Of a stretch of DNA of 64,000 nt, positions 1 through 12,899 are shown piece by piece. Both the position numbers and the translations under genes were made by a program. How positions within the stretch are numbered: the stretch's first letter is position 1; the number at the start of each line of letters is the position of its first letter. Below the pieces are notes generated by a model, which was not told the DNA's origin, did not search any database, and worked only from the letters and a program-made list of their open reading frames with translations. The DNA comes from Hybos culiciformis. Lineage: Eukaryota > Arthropoda > Insecta > Diptera > Hybotidae. The DNA lies in NCBI GenBank assembly GCA_964007475.1, contig OZ023273.1, positions 144,867,308 to 144,931,307 of the forward strand, read 5' to 3'.

Positions 1-170
1 CAATAAATGGAGGCAAACAAATTTGTTATATACTTAATCTTGATAGAAATATAGGGAAAAATAATTTTTGCTTAAATAAAGCAAGTTTTGTTGATCAAAT
101 TAAGATAAAAAAAATAATTAAAATAAGAAAAAAAAAAATTATTTTTAATCGATAGAAATATTTTTTACAG

Positions 171-260
171 GATGGATATCCTAACCAAATAATGTCCCTT
201 ACACAATGTATATATTTAGTTCGAAAATTGCATCCACGGAAAATAAATCGTGGGAAATAA
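171..260 (+). CDS. candidate terminal exon of a gene entering from the left
   Basis: A good splice acceptor (TTTTTTACAG ending at 170) is followed by 29 open codons starting D-G-Y-P-N-Q and ending at TAA (258–260). An AATAAA (256–261) overlaps the stop. The stretch is clearly less AT-rich than its flanks and has a mixed amino-acid composition. I recognise no family, and no upstream exon is visible. A 29-codon open run can arise by chance, so this is only a candidate. Confidence 0.3.
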   Translation, partial: DGYPNQIMSLTQCIYLVRKLHPRKINRGK

Positions 261-2770
261 AAATTTGTTTGTAAAGTCTTGTCAACCAAAAAACTTGAAC
301 AAATACTTTTTGTTTTTTTTTTTAATTTGCTAGAGCTCTACTATTACAAGCATTTTAACATGGAAACGTCTTCTTACATTATGTGCTTAAATAATTTTAA
401 ATTCAAATGGCGCCATTAGTTTGATTTAAATGTTAGATCATTAAAATTTTAATTATTAAAAATCTATTAAATAATTAGTTATTACTTAATTAATAATCGT
501 CGGATTAGAAGCTTTATTTGTTAATTCCTGGTTATTTTAAATTTAAATAAATTTATTTAAAAAAAAATGTAATCATAAATTGTTTTATTATTTTATAAAA
601 AAAAATGAGAATAATTATAGAATATGACCATTTAACTACCTGTTACTTTTACATATGCGTGGGAGATAGGTACAATTTTATTCCATGATGTTGACCGAAT
701 ACTAATACGTGATTGAGTTATTGCTTGGATATTATTTTATAAAGTTTCAATTGAAATAAAGTAAAATAATATCATCATAATAATTAATAAAATATTACAT
801 ATTTTCAATAACTCATTCAATAACTTTAAAAATTGAGGCAGGACGTTCCCAGAATACATCCGTTCTGTCGTACGAAATTTTAAACCATTTTTACTAGTAA
901 ACAAAGCGACATCATTTATACTTGAGTACTAATTATTTAAAAGTTTTTTTTTTACAAAATAATACCTATGGGTCGTTGTCCCCTCATATCTTAGGAAAAT
1001 TTAAAAATACTTACATGAAATATATTTTCATAACATTATTTTATACCTAACTTTATTTTTTCTGATTAAATAAATTTCATCGATTTATTTGCGGTTCTAG
1101 ATTAATAAACTTTATGTTGAAGAAAATAAATAATAACTAAGGAAACAATTTTTACGAAACTAGATAGATATTGCAAAAATAAAAAAAAAAATAAAAATCA
1201 AATATGTGTTATATACTATATTATATACGAATATAAATACATGTATAAAGTTACGACAAAATTCTTTCATAAAAAAAATATTAAATCATTACTATTAATA
1301 TCCGGTAACCGATTTTTTTTTTTTAAATTATGAATTAAATGATAGAATTAAAATGATAGAATTAAAAATTAACAATTATATTTTGAAGCACACTTTTTAA
1401 TTCTCTCTTAATTTAACATTTGTTTAAATCCAGAAGCTTTAAGGATGACGTCGTATGGGCGAAGCTATAGTAGAATTAGAGCCTTATTTTTAGATATTAA
1501 AGTAAAGAATGTGTTAGAAAGAAATCTAATCATTTATTAATATAAAGTACTTATAGCAGCCCGATTATTTTCATTATTTTGGCATAAAAAAATTTTTTAT
1601 GTGAAAATTTGAATAAAAAGTTATTTTTCAGACATTTTAACGACAAGTTAGTTACACACCAGTACAGTATGGCAATTTGAGAGGCATTGTGAATATTAAT
1701 AATGTTAGAACTTTGATTTTTCTGATGACTAAAAAAAAAAAGGGGGAAAAAGCCATGAAAATTGACTAATATAAATTTTGACGACTGACTTTATAAGTTA
1801 TAATAAAGATTTGTTCTGTTGATTTTAATCTTAAAATAAAATACTAAATTTCATTTTTAGAATAATAAGTTCCTGTGATACAAATAAATTCCTTCAAAAA
1901 GTGTCAGTAAATATTTCAAGTAGTTAATGTCTTTTCCCCTCAGCTGGGTAACAAAATTTTGATATGCAAATCCAAAATAAAAAATCAAGATTAAATTTAT
2001 ACGATACTGCTTTACTATATTTCAATTTTGTTATGCTTTAAATATATAAAACTTTTACATAATATCTATTCTGCTCTTGAACTAAAATTAGAATCTATTT
2101 TTTTTTTTCAATTAATGTACCACAAAGTTTCAACTTTTTTTTTTTTTTTTAACTCAAACAATTGCGGTTTACTTAAGTCTATGCTGTTGATATTTAAGTA
2201 AACCACTTAATTCTTTATATTTTTTTTTTTAATATAAAAAATTAAATGAAAAAAATACAATAATGAAATTAAAACCCTGAAACATATTTAAAAAAAATAA
2301 AATAAAATAAAAAATCTAACAATAATAAAATAGAATTATGTCTTCGAAAACAAAAAAAAAAAAAAGATCATAAAATGACGATATTGTGTCTCTTTAGTCT
2401 TTACACAGATTTCCAGTAGAAAACAAAAATAATAAAAATAAAAAAAAAAAACAAAACATTTCATATCAAAAGATATTAGCAAAATATCTGGGTAAAATTT
2501 CTATTAATAAACCGAAAACTAGTTAAAAAAAAAAAAAATCGAATATCAGTGAAAAAAAAAATAAAAATAAAAAAAATAATGATAAAGTTTACAATTCATT
2601 AATTTTTTTACTATGTAGACTTTAGGATTTTTGCTCTTCGTTTGATGGAATTAACAAGTAGAAAACTTTTAAATGTACATTTAATAAAAAACATGAACAA
2701 AACTGGAAAAATTGTTAGGAAAAATTCCAGCTAAGAGATACTAAATGTTGAAAAATATATTTTATGGAGT

Positions 2771-2877
2771 CTACAATGCGTTCGTTTTAACAGTGTTTCT
2801 AATATCTAGATTATATTGATCCGAGGAAGCAGAAACTTTTTTAAACCATGTACAAAACTTGAAGAATAATACCATAT
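2771..2877 (-). CDS. candidate terminal exon, minus strand
   Basis: Reading the minus strand, a TTTACAG acceptor (last G at 2878) is followed by two phase bases and 34 sense codons before TAG (2771–2773). The peptide has mixed composition (it includes T-W-F-K-K-V-S and D-Q-Y-N-L-D) and base content is higher in G+C than around it. No homologous family is recognised and no partner exon was found upstream, so it may be chance. Confidence 0.25.
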
Positions 2878-4497
2878 CTGTAAATAACGTATTATTGGAA
2901 TTATTTCTCAAATTTTAACTTTTTTTTAGCTTCAAATTTGTATATCATCTCTACTAGTTGTACACTCAATTAAAAAATATTGAATATATTGGTTCAAGTT
3001 TCAAGTATTCAAATAGTATGCAATTATAATATCTTTAACTGGTATTTTGTAAAGAACATACATAGGTTTTAGAGCTGCACGTTTTATTTTTTAAGTATTT
3101 TATTTTTTTTTGCAAGTTATATGTAAGTAAAATTAATAGATGATAAGTTAATTATAATATGTAATTTTAATTTCATAAAATTGACATTTTTATATATTTA
3201 TTTAAAATAAAAGGAATCTCCTTTTAGATAAAAAAAATAATAAAAAAAAATATTGATGGAACGCAAAACACTAAAATCGCAATAAATAAAAAAAGTTTTT
3301 TTTTTTTTGAATTGAATTCCAAACCTTAAATGGATAACACATGCCTTTAAAATTACATCACCTTAGTTAGACATACTATTTTGTACTAAGTTGAAATAAT
3401 TTTTTTTCCAGTCAAGCTTTTCAACGCACATCATGGAATTTTCTTTATATTTTCTTTTGACTTATTTATACAAATATGTATTTAAAAAAAAAATTATATT
3501 TTATTTTTATATTATATTTTACCTATATTTACATATAGCTATGGTACATTGTTGTGTGTCTAATATCAACTATAAAAATCTCTCAATATTGAAGAAAATG
3601 AAAAAAAAAAAAAAAATCAGGTATTTCTATTTATTCTAATATGATTTAAGATGAAAAAAAAAAAAAAACTGTAAAATAGTGGTACGGATGTTGGTTAAGA
3701 TGTCAAGAGCACTTGATAATAAAAAATAAATATTGCAGATATATTGAATATATGTAACATAAGAACCATTATTCCATCGTTTACAAATATTATTAGATCT
3801 TTTTTAAATTTTACCGATGAATGGAATAAATGGAAATTTGTACATAATAAACATTAAAAATTTTGCTCCGGTATTAAATTGAACAAATTAGCAAGCTAAC
3901 CATGACACCAAGATCTTTATAATAAAAACAATTATTACCATAAACATTTTGCTTTTCAGTCTTTCAACATCATCATCATCGACTTCAAAAACAATTTATT
4001 TCATTTCTTGAATATGAAAAAATTTAGCTTTCAATAAGTAATTACCTCGGTACATTTAAAATTTTAAAAGTAATATAAAACCTATATTGATTTTAAATTT
4101 AGGAGATTACACAATAAAAAAATATACTAAAAGTACGAATGTAAGAAATTAAAATATTTAATTTTAAGATTAAGATAATTTTCTGTGTCTTCTCTATCAA
4201 TCACCCAAGGTCTAATCGGTTTTCTATAATAAATTAATAAGTTGTATAATGAAAATATTTAAGCGAAAAATTACATTAATTTTGTTACAATAATTTTTGT
4301 GTTATTTTGGGGAAGTTGAAAATTTATTTTCAGTTGACAAAAATTATTGAGAATATAAAATATAGTTATGTGACAATAAAAACCATATTCTTTTGAAAAA
4401 TATTAATCTTATCTTAATTTCAACCAATCCTCAAGTAGGTACATGAAAATAATTTAATATAATTTTAAAAAGTAGGCCTAAAAATTGTTATATTTTA

Positions 4498-4545
4498 AAG
4501 AAGTATTGAAAATAAGAACTTAAGAAGTATTGAAAATAAGAACTT
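4498..4545. repeat. 24-bp unit in two tandem copies
   Basis: The 24-bp unit starting AAGAAGTATTG and ending AAGAACTT occurs twice head to tail without change. It is a recent local duplication with no visible function. Confidence 0.85.
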
Positions 4546-5390
4546 ACTCGTTAATTTTTATAATTTTTGAGTACCTGAATTGAATATCAATTCAATTCAA
4601 TTGAAACTAATATTTTGTTTTTTCAAGGCAACAAAAATTTTTATATTTTATTCACTCATAACCAAAAATAAAAGAGATATGTTGTACCTGATTGTACATA
4701 AATAATAAAATAATTAATAATTTTTCTCATCGTTATCATCTATGAATAGTTTTTTAAAAAAACCGGCATGTTAAGAAATTTACTTTATGTTGATAAATTT
4801 CGAATAGATGATATGATTTTTAAATGGTTTTAAAAAAAAATTATAAAATTAGCATCAGTAATTGGGGTGTTTTTAATAAACAATTCGGTACCTACGTACG
4901 TACAAAGATGTTGTTAAGCAAATTATTATCTCCGCCTCCCTAGTGTAATGTATTTATCATAAATTAGATTGTGACAAATTAGGTTCGATTGCCACTATTC
5001 TCTGGCACTATACTTATTGTCTACTTGTCTTAAGTTTTAGTCTCGGTTTTCGTATTTGCAAAATTTATTAAGAGATTTTGATTTTTAAAATAAAAATTCT
5101 CTAAGGCCGCAGAAATAATTTAAATTTTTTTTTTTTTAACTTTTGAACATTATGATGTCATGTAATTTTTAGATGAACATTAAGAAACCGGTAGGTGAGG
5201 TAGCATTTGTTTGTTAATACATTTCATAGGCTAATCTAAGAATTAATTTGCAGACAAATAATGCGATATTTAAGGCTCTTAAATGTTATGAATACATTTT
5301 TTTATCTCTCTTTGTCATAATATTTATAAACTTAAGCTTAAAACTGTATTTTGTTTTTAACTATTCTTGAAAGAATTGTCAATGAAAAAA

Positions 5391-7278
5391 CCGAGGGGTC
5401 AACCACAGCTTAAATAAAAATGCAAGTATTCCCAATTTTGGCAATAAACTGTATTTATTGCCATATTGCCAATATATTGCCAATATTGCCAATATTCCCA
5501 AATATTGTCATTTGTGACTTTTAGCCCCATCTACGAACGATTTTTGAATTCATTATCAACAGAATTAGAATGCTCCCATCAAGTAGATGCATTTCAATAA
5601 AAAAAATTTGAAAATCGGTTTATAAATACCCGAGAAATCTTAATTTTAGTATTTGAGCAGATTTTCAGTATACATTTTCCTTGCGATTTCAAATTGACTA
5701 TGTTGGATAAATGTCTCTCTACAGCTTTCGTAATTTTCAACCGATCATCAATGTTTAGGTGTCAAAATGAAAGGTGAGATTGTCTTCTATAATTTGACCG
5801 GACTGCGTTTTTTTCATTATTTGAGCATTACTATAATAGTCATTAAATTCGAAATGCTTGGGCGGTTTCAATGATAGTTATGTCGTTGGAGAGGTAATTA
5901 ATTAGAACAGCTTTCCATTGGTATAAAGTAAATGGTGTTTCGATGACTTGTTACCGACTTATGAGTACAAATGTACAAATATATACCTCAGAAAGCATGA
6001 AAAATTGCAATTGGTCCATATAAAAAATTCGAGCTGATGCAAACGAACCAAGTATCATTTTTAACTTACTTTTGGGTCAGGATTCAAAAATTATAGTGAG
6101 GTCTCTGGAGCATCCATGAAGTTGAAATTTGTTCTGCAGTGTTATTGAACTTTTATAAAAATAATTTTCAATTAATTTTTTCGAAAAATAATTTTTGCCA
6201 GAAAAAATTGTTATACATGTTCGGTAGTAAATTATAATATTTTGACGGCATAAGAAAAAGAAAAAAAGCTACCTATAAAAAAAAACTTACTTAATATTTA
6301 TAGACTTAAGTAGTTACTTAATATTTAAAGGCTTTACAATAACTTTTTTTAATATTATGATTAATATTATAATTATTATTATAATTATTATTATTTTTTT
6401 TGTGCTGAGTGAATGGAAAAAAAGTATTATTTGTCTCTTTTCACAAATTAGTTATTTTGTGAAGAAAATATATTTCTTCATAGTTATTTGTGAACAAAAT
6501 ATATTTCTTCAATGCAAATTATTTGAAAAATATATTTTTGGTAGTTATTGATTTTTCGATAAGAAATATATTTCTTCATAAAAAATATATAAGTTAGATA
6601 TACTTTTTCATAGAAATTATTTGAAAAAAAATATTTTTTCACAGTGTTTTGTTTGGAAATATATTTTAGGTAGCAATTTGTATGGGAAATATATTGCAAT
6701 ATCAATTTTTGTTCCACAAATATCAGAGTGATTTATTCCTTGATTAGAACAAAAGCTACTTAGGTATCTTTGATTAGGAGGAGCGTTGTGGCAGTAACGG
6801 TATTTTCTTTTCTATTTGTAGTATGTAGAATATTTTCTGTAAAAAGTACACATTTGCAATATTTACATAAAAAGCAATACTTAAAGAGTACGTTCCCAAA
6901 CTGAAATTATTTGAAAAAATGTAAAATAATAGCTGTGAAATCATATTGTTCCAACACTAGAAATCCTAGAAATTAAAATAATTTTTCAGTTTCTAAAATA
7001 GTCTCAGTTTCGGAATTTTTTCTAATTTTTTTTATTAGAAAATGTTAATGTATTGTGTATAATTATGACATTATAGATGAATTATTGCCAAACTATTACT
7101 CGTATTCCTAATTTATTGCTCTTATTGCCAATTTATTGCATAAAATTCCCTGTATTGCCAAAAATTCCCCTGTATTGCTTTATTGCCGCAATTAATTGAA
7201 TTATTCCCTGTATTGCCAACTTATTGCCGTTATTGCCGAAGCAAAATGCAAGTATTCCCTTGGTGGTTGACCCCTCGG
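5391..7278. mobile_element. non-coding DNA element with 16-bp perfect TIRs
   Basis: The left end CCGAGGGGTCAACCAC (5391–5406) is mirrored exactly at 7263–7278. Both ends are flanked by AAAAAA, a possible target duplication that cannot be told from the local A-runs. Just inside each end lies the same direct-orientation block containing AATGCAAGTATTCCC, followed or preceded by a cluster of short TATTGCCAA and TATTCCC units (about 5430–5515 and 7080–7260). There is no long reading frame, so this is a non-autonomous element. I do not recognise its superfamily. Confidence 0.75.
6425..6690. repeat. degenerate ~30-bp tandem repeat inside the 5391–7278 element
   Basis: A unit of roughly 30 bp built around AATATATTTCTTCATAG and TTATTTG recurs about seven times with substitutions and small indels. 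Short open frames here are by-products of the repeat, not genes. Confidence 0.6.
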
Positions 7279-10200
7279 AAAAAACATACAATTTCAAATG
7301 AGGAACACACTATTTATTCGTTTTCAGCTTAAAAATTATAAAATCATCAATACTAAAAAAACATTTCAATTACTTTCTTCCCCAATTTCAATCACATTGA
7401 TTTTCCAGACAGAAAAATATATTATAACAAATTATAAATTATTATTATTTTTAAATTCATTCAAATTACGAACTTGGTAGCTAAATATTTTTCAATTACA
7501 AAACCAATAAGTTTATAATTAAAAAAAAAAAAAAACAATATTAAATAGTAAGTAAGTATCTATAAAACAAAAAAATTATTTAACAATAATAATATTGTCT
7601 GCTTAAAAATCATATAAAAATATAAAAAAAAAATTATAATTTTTTACAATTAAATACACTCCCACAGCACGTTGTTTAGCAGTCAATCATTAATTTTTTT
7701 TAATTATTATTATATTTTATTGACCATGTCAGGTCAAAAAATATTCCAGGTAAGTTAAAGGAGAGAAGAAAGAAAAACACAACAAACAAGAGCAGTTTAA
7801 AAAAAGTTCATTTGAAAAACTGAAAACAGAAAAATAATAACAATAACGAAGATTGCGTACATCTGTGCTCTGTTTGGCTGTCAAAGTAAAGAAAACTTAT
7901 TGCTTATACTATTTATTTATTTGTTTATTCATTTCATTTAAACTTATTTTCAACATTGTGTTTTGAGTATATTTTTTATTTTTTTGTTTTTTTTTTTCTT
8001 TTTACCGAGTAGGTATGAAAAAACATTTTGCATTTTTCAATTTAGATAACCGAAATAAAAAAAAATTTTTTTTTTTTTTTTTTTTTTTCTATAGTCGTGT
8101 ATACCTATTATGCCTAAAAAAAAAAAATTTATTAATTTTGTTGTGTTTAGTTGTTTTAGACTTTTTTTTTTTTCTTTTTTAATCTAAATCTATCAATTAT
8201 TATGCAAATATTTTATTAGGTATTTTATTTATTTTTTATCTTTTCCATAATTTTTTTTTTTTGTATAATAGTTGGTTTTTCTTTGAAAAAAAGATTATAA
8301 AAAGGTGGGCGTCAAAAATTTCACATATTTTAATTACATTGTTTTTTATTTTGTAAATATTTCGGTTTAACAAATGAATATATCTAAATAAAGTAAGTAT
8401 ATTATACTTAAGTGTGTTTAGAAAAAAAAAAAACAAAAATTTAAATTATTTCAAACGTAAATTATTTTTTATTTTCTAATTTATAATGTTTTCAATTTCA
8501 AATTCGATGAAAAAGATTAATTGAAATTTATCTTTGACTGATTGATTTGACGGTCTTGAATTTTTCTTGTAAATAAAACCGATTAGTTAATTGAGTTTAA
8601 CATATATTTATGATGCCAAAATGCAAATGAATCAAAATTCGCAAAATATCTTATTTTAACAGTTTGAATTTAAATGATAATAGAATTTTAAATGTCTTTT
8701 CACAAAAATAATGTAATAATGTAGGTAGGTTGTAGGTATTCTCACATATTAACCTGCAATGAAATGATATTAAATTCAAAAATATGCATAAAACATTATA
8801 TTTCAAAAATACAACTTAAGAGGTGGATGCAAATAAAGAATTATTTATATGACCATTAACTAAGAATTTTTACCTATTCATCTACATTTTTAAATTAGGT
8901 TATAAAGAACAAATTTTTAATTTGAAAGTTGATGATAAATATAATTTTTTGTAGGGATTGAAATTAAGCAAATTGAAATCTTGCCAAAACCATAAATTTG
9001 GTTTCTCTGAAAAGCCGTAACAAGAGCTTCAACAACTTCGTGAATAACTAATTATCCGTAAAACGGTGGTCATTTAAAAACAACTAAACATTCTATTTTA
9101 CAAGTAAGATAGGTTCATCAAGTTTTTTCCTCTTTGACGTCTCTTCCTTTTCATTAATTACAATTTTTTCGTTCACTTCGTTTTATTTCGCTCATAAATC
9201 AAATTCAGAAAAAAATGACCATATTGGTACATAACATAGATAAGATACTAACAGTTTAAGTTTAAGGGGAATGATAACACCGCATTCTTCACCTGTAATT
9301 CTGTAAAATATTAGATCTGCAGTTTGCTTGCAACATTTTAAATTAAAAAAAATTTGATTTGGATTGGATATTAAAAAAAAATTCCTATCCTTCATTTTTT
9401 TAAAACTTACCAATTTTTTCAAAAATTAACATTAAATTGAACCAGAAAATTTCTATTTTCTATTTAATTAAAAATATTTAAAAAAAAAAAACCGTTGTTT
9501 ATATTTTTTAATAAAAAAAAAAATTAAAATTTTTATTATAAATAAAATAAAATTAAAATTTTATGTAAATTTTTTTTTCTCAAAAATTTTCCTTGATATT
9601 TTTCCCGTTTCCCTTATTTATGTAAAAAAAATATTCCTTTTTTCTTAATTTCTAAATTTTTATTAAATATTTTCTTTTTAAATGACACATTTTTATTTTT
9701 TAATTTAAAATTATTATTATTATCAAAATAAATTTAATAAAGAACAAATAAACTTCGAACAATATTACTTTGCAAAGAAAAAAAAAACTACGACTGACGA
9801 GACGACGAAAGGAAAAAAATGTTTCTGACATTTGGCTGAATTGTGAAAGCAGAATTATATTCGAGTGAAATTGAACAATGCGTCAATATTTTTCTGTAGT
9901 CGGCGCGACTTAGTTGTAACTGTGAAAATTTATTTTTTACTTTTCCCCGTATGACATTAATGTACATTAATGTACATTAATTCAAAACTTGACTTGAAAA
10001 ATTAAGAAACTTAAAGAAATTGAATTTATTTTTGGGCTGAGCCAAAGATAATTTACACAAGATTTGAAATTTTCAATACAACTTTAAAACCTAAAATTAA
10101 AATTGTTATTCGAATATTAATTTATTTTATTTTTTTCTAAAATTTTTTTTATTTATATGTATTGCCAAGTTATTGCGACCTACAACTCTCTGGCTGTGGA

Positions 10201-10597
10201 ATCTCTATCAGTGCTGCCGTTATAGATCGAAAAACAGTGGGTTGACGTTGAGCGGTTATTTAAATTCAAAAACTGCACTTCCACTTATTTTGTTTCAAGT
10301 TTCAAGTCGAGTATAGAGTAGTAGAAGTGATAAGAAAGTTTTCGACCCAAAGTTTTGTGGTCATTATCATAAATTCATAAAAAAGAATTGATTTTAGTGA
10401 AGTTGTTTTGAGTAATTATTATATTGAATCAGTCAACTAAGAAACTGAAGAAATTATATTGTTTATATTGTAGAGAGTGATTTTTTCTTCCAAGACGTTT
10501 TGGGCGATATTATTAAGTAACCTACTGCACAATCATTTACAAAAACACAAATAATGTTTGTTGGTACTTCTACTTTTTAATAATAATAGTAGGTAGG
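7279..10597. other. AT-rich stretch, no gene found
   Basis: Extreme A/T content with long T-runs near 8070. A less AT-rich patch at about 9790–9960 contains ACGACTGACGAGACGACG and GTCGGCGCGAC and ends in a 12-bp ATTAATGTACAT tandem. Another lies at about 10180–10340. These could be promoter or 5' UTR sequence, but no coding exon is attached to them. Confidence 0.4.
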
Positions 10598-10616
10598 TAG
10601 GGTGAATGTGCCAATG

Positions 10617-10858
10617 CTCGGCCACTTAAGCGTTATCATCGTACATTTTCGTTACTATTAAATCCTAGGGCAAGCTATCGGGCTCAAATTTATTTTTTTT
10701 GAATCATTAATGTTTAATAATTGAATAAAAAATAAGATATTTTAATAATTATATACGCTTATTTGTTTTTTAAGTAATTAAATAAAAAAAGCATGATTTG
10801 CCTATAGTCGGCCACTATTGTTCCTAAACTGGCCGTTTTTGTTCCTAATCTCGGCCAC
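10617..10858. repeat. left subterminal TCGGCCAC motif cluster
   Basis: Full motif copies lie at 10617–10625, 10807–10815 and 10850–10858, with a diverged one near 10821–10835. They are often preceded by TTCCTAA or CCTATAG. Repetition near transposon ends suggests transposase binding sites; that role is inferred. Confidence 0.7.
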
Positions 10859-11080
10859 AAATAAAACAATGTTATTTCTACCTATAATATGTAAGAACTA
10901 ATTATAAAATCAAATTTTATTCAAATTAATAACATAACATCAAAATAAAATTGTAATAAAAAACAAAACATAAATTCTTTTCATAAAAAATAATAACTAA
11001 AACTAAACTTCTAATTCATATATATTAAAATAGTAATCACAAAAATTGCATAGAAAAGTTAACTAAAATTTATCACGATT

Positions 11081-12156
11081 TTATTTATCACATTTTCCAC
11101 AATCAAAGTACTCATATTTGGCATTATCATAAGAATCATTTTCGAATATGGTACATTTCAAATGATACCACTTACTACACTCGTCACACCCTAATCTCAT
11201 CATTTCTTCATCTTCGGTATCACTAATCATTTCTTCGCTACATTTGGCACACAAAGTTCTTTTATTTTTGTTTTTTTGCTGTTTCGGTTTTATTAATTTT
11301 CCATAGTTAAATGGGATTTATGTCCGTCCACAAATAAAATCACCGGACGTGGAACATTATTTTCGTATACCCATTTATCAAAACAATTTGCTACATACTC
11401 GAAAAATGTTTCCGAACGCATCCAGTCACTTTCACTAATCCCAATAAACCAATCCTTGTTCACAGAGTCTGAAATTGTTTCGGTATCCGTTTATAGGGGA
11501 AAACGACCATTGGTGGCAAAGTTTTTCCTTCTGCGTCAAAGGTAAGTAGTACGGTTAGTGTTTCTTTTTCGTTACCTAACTGAACCGTGTACACATTTTG
11601 CCACCCTCGATTTTGTGCACATGGAGAAAGAGGCTTCATCCCCATTGAAGAATCTTCTAGGATTGTTCATTATATCCTGCCAATTATTTTCTTCTAAATA
11701 TAATTGCAGTTCGGAGAACCATTTTTTTATTAATTGCTCTGTAATTATTGCTCTGCCTTTGCTTACAGTTTCAGCTGATCTTAAAGTTAATTCCGGATGT
11801 CTATACATGAATCATGTGTACCATTTACGGCCAGGTCGATCATCAGTAAATGTTGATTTTATTTTATTTGCCTTAACGATGTTTTGTACCGTATTCAACA
11901 GATCGGTGACTTTCAACGGAAATCCACATTTCGCAAGGTTTAGAATCCAAAGAACTATTTCCTGCTCTATTTCCTCTGTTAACATGGTTTTCGGCCCCAT
12001 TTTTGTTTGGACTTTTCCTTGCATTCGTTCTTGCAATGTCGACCTAGGTACTTTATATTTTTCTGCAGCTTTTCGAATCGAAATTCCATTTTCCCTAATG
12101 TCTCTTAAGGCAATTTCGACAGTTTCGGGTAAATATTTTTTAAGTGGTCGGTTCAT
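11081..12156 (-). pseudogene. broken pogo/Tigger-like transposase with C-terminal PHD finger
   Basis: The frame opens at ATG 12156 with a psq-type helix-turn-helix (I-S-I-R-K-A-A-E-K-Y and P-R-S-T-L-Q). After a TGA at 11812–11814 the same frame continues with R-H-P-E-L-T-L-R, so this looks like a nonsense change. The DDE catalytic domain follows: first Asp in N-G-D-E-A-S-F, then at least two frame changes (near 11610 and 11465), and the second Asp in F-V-D-G-H-K-S-H. Right after that the sequence jumps (about 11280–11305) to a C4HC3 zinc finger: C-A-K-C, C-D-E-C, W-Y-H-L-K-C, C-G-K-C, ending at TAA 11081–11083. The part that should carry the third Asp is missing. Family members usually have roughly 200 more residues here, so an internal deletion is inferred. 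Confidence 0.85.
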
Positions 12157-12270
12157 GATGTTTCAATAATAATGAAATGTTTCAGAAATAATTTATTTTT
12201 CTATAGATACCTATATACTTATTTTAATAAAAAATAATGTTTATGGGTATTTCAAACACAAAAAAAGTAA

Positions 12271-12899
12271 TGGCCGAACATAGGATCACTTTAAATTTAA
12301 ATGCTCCTAAAGTCGGCCACCCAAACCTTAGATCAAAAACCCCCGGCCGAATATTGGAACAAATTGAAATAAATTGCTAGTTTGACGAAATAATGAAAGT
12401 AAAAATGTCAAGCTAACATTTAGTATTAAATTGAAATAAAAAAGAAAAAAATCCAATGTTCCTAAAGGGGTGGCCGACTTTATGATCTTGTGTCCTATAG
12501 TCGGCCACAGATTTCAATTAAATAAAAAAATAATAAAAAAAGATATAATTTTGTTTTTTTTTAAATATTTTGATTTAAAATATATTTAAATTAAATAAAA
12601 AATTAACTTACCTTAATAATTTCAAAGTCCTATTAAAATAATCACTATTTAGCTGATTAAAAATCTTATTAAAAAAAATAAAAAATCACGTCTTGACTCG
12701 TTGGAAGCAAACATAAAAATTTTGAACTGTTATTTTAAATCAAATTTATGAAGTTAGAGCATTGGTGAAGTTCTCAATAGGGAGAGAGACAATGATATTT
12801 TCATCTAAAAAAGAAACAAGTCCTTATTTAGGCGCGAAATCCTTATTTTTTAAATTAAAAGATGAAAGTGGCCGACTATTGGGGCTGGCCGAACTTAGG
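12271..12899. repeat. right subterminal TCGGCCAC motif cluster
   Basis: About seven copies in both orientations: near 12271, 12312–12320, 12344, 12470, 12500–12508, 12869–12877 and 12885. The best are preceded by TCCTAAAG or TCCTATAG. The motif is shared with the left cluster of the same element. Confidence 0.7.

Larger units (their letters stand above)
261..5390. other. AT-rich stretch without a secure gene
   Basis: Mostly A/T homopolymer-rich sequence. The only items I can point to are an open minus-strand run near 800–930, the candidate minus-strand exon at 2771–2877 and a short tandem duplication near 4.5 kb. No transposon ends, tRNA or confident exon were seen. Confidence 0.5.

Noticed and set aside
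5430..7260. TATTGCCAA repeats as a CRISPR-like array
   Set aside because: Units are short, irregularly spaced and lack unique spacers. The setting is eukaryotic and the units lie inside a TIR element.
11558..12169. 203-codon plus-strand open frame
   Set aside because: It is the mirror strand of the minus-strand transposase remnant, which has recognisable helix-turn-helix and DDE motifs. The plus-strand peptide has none.
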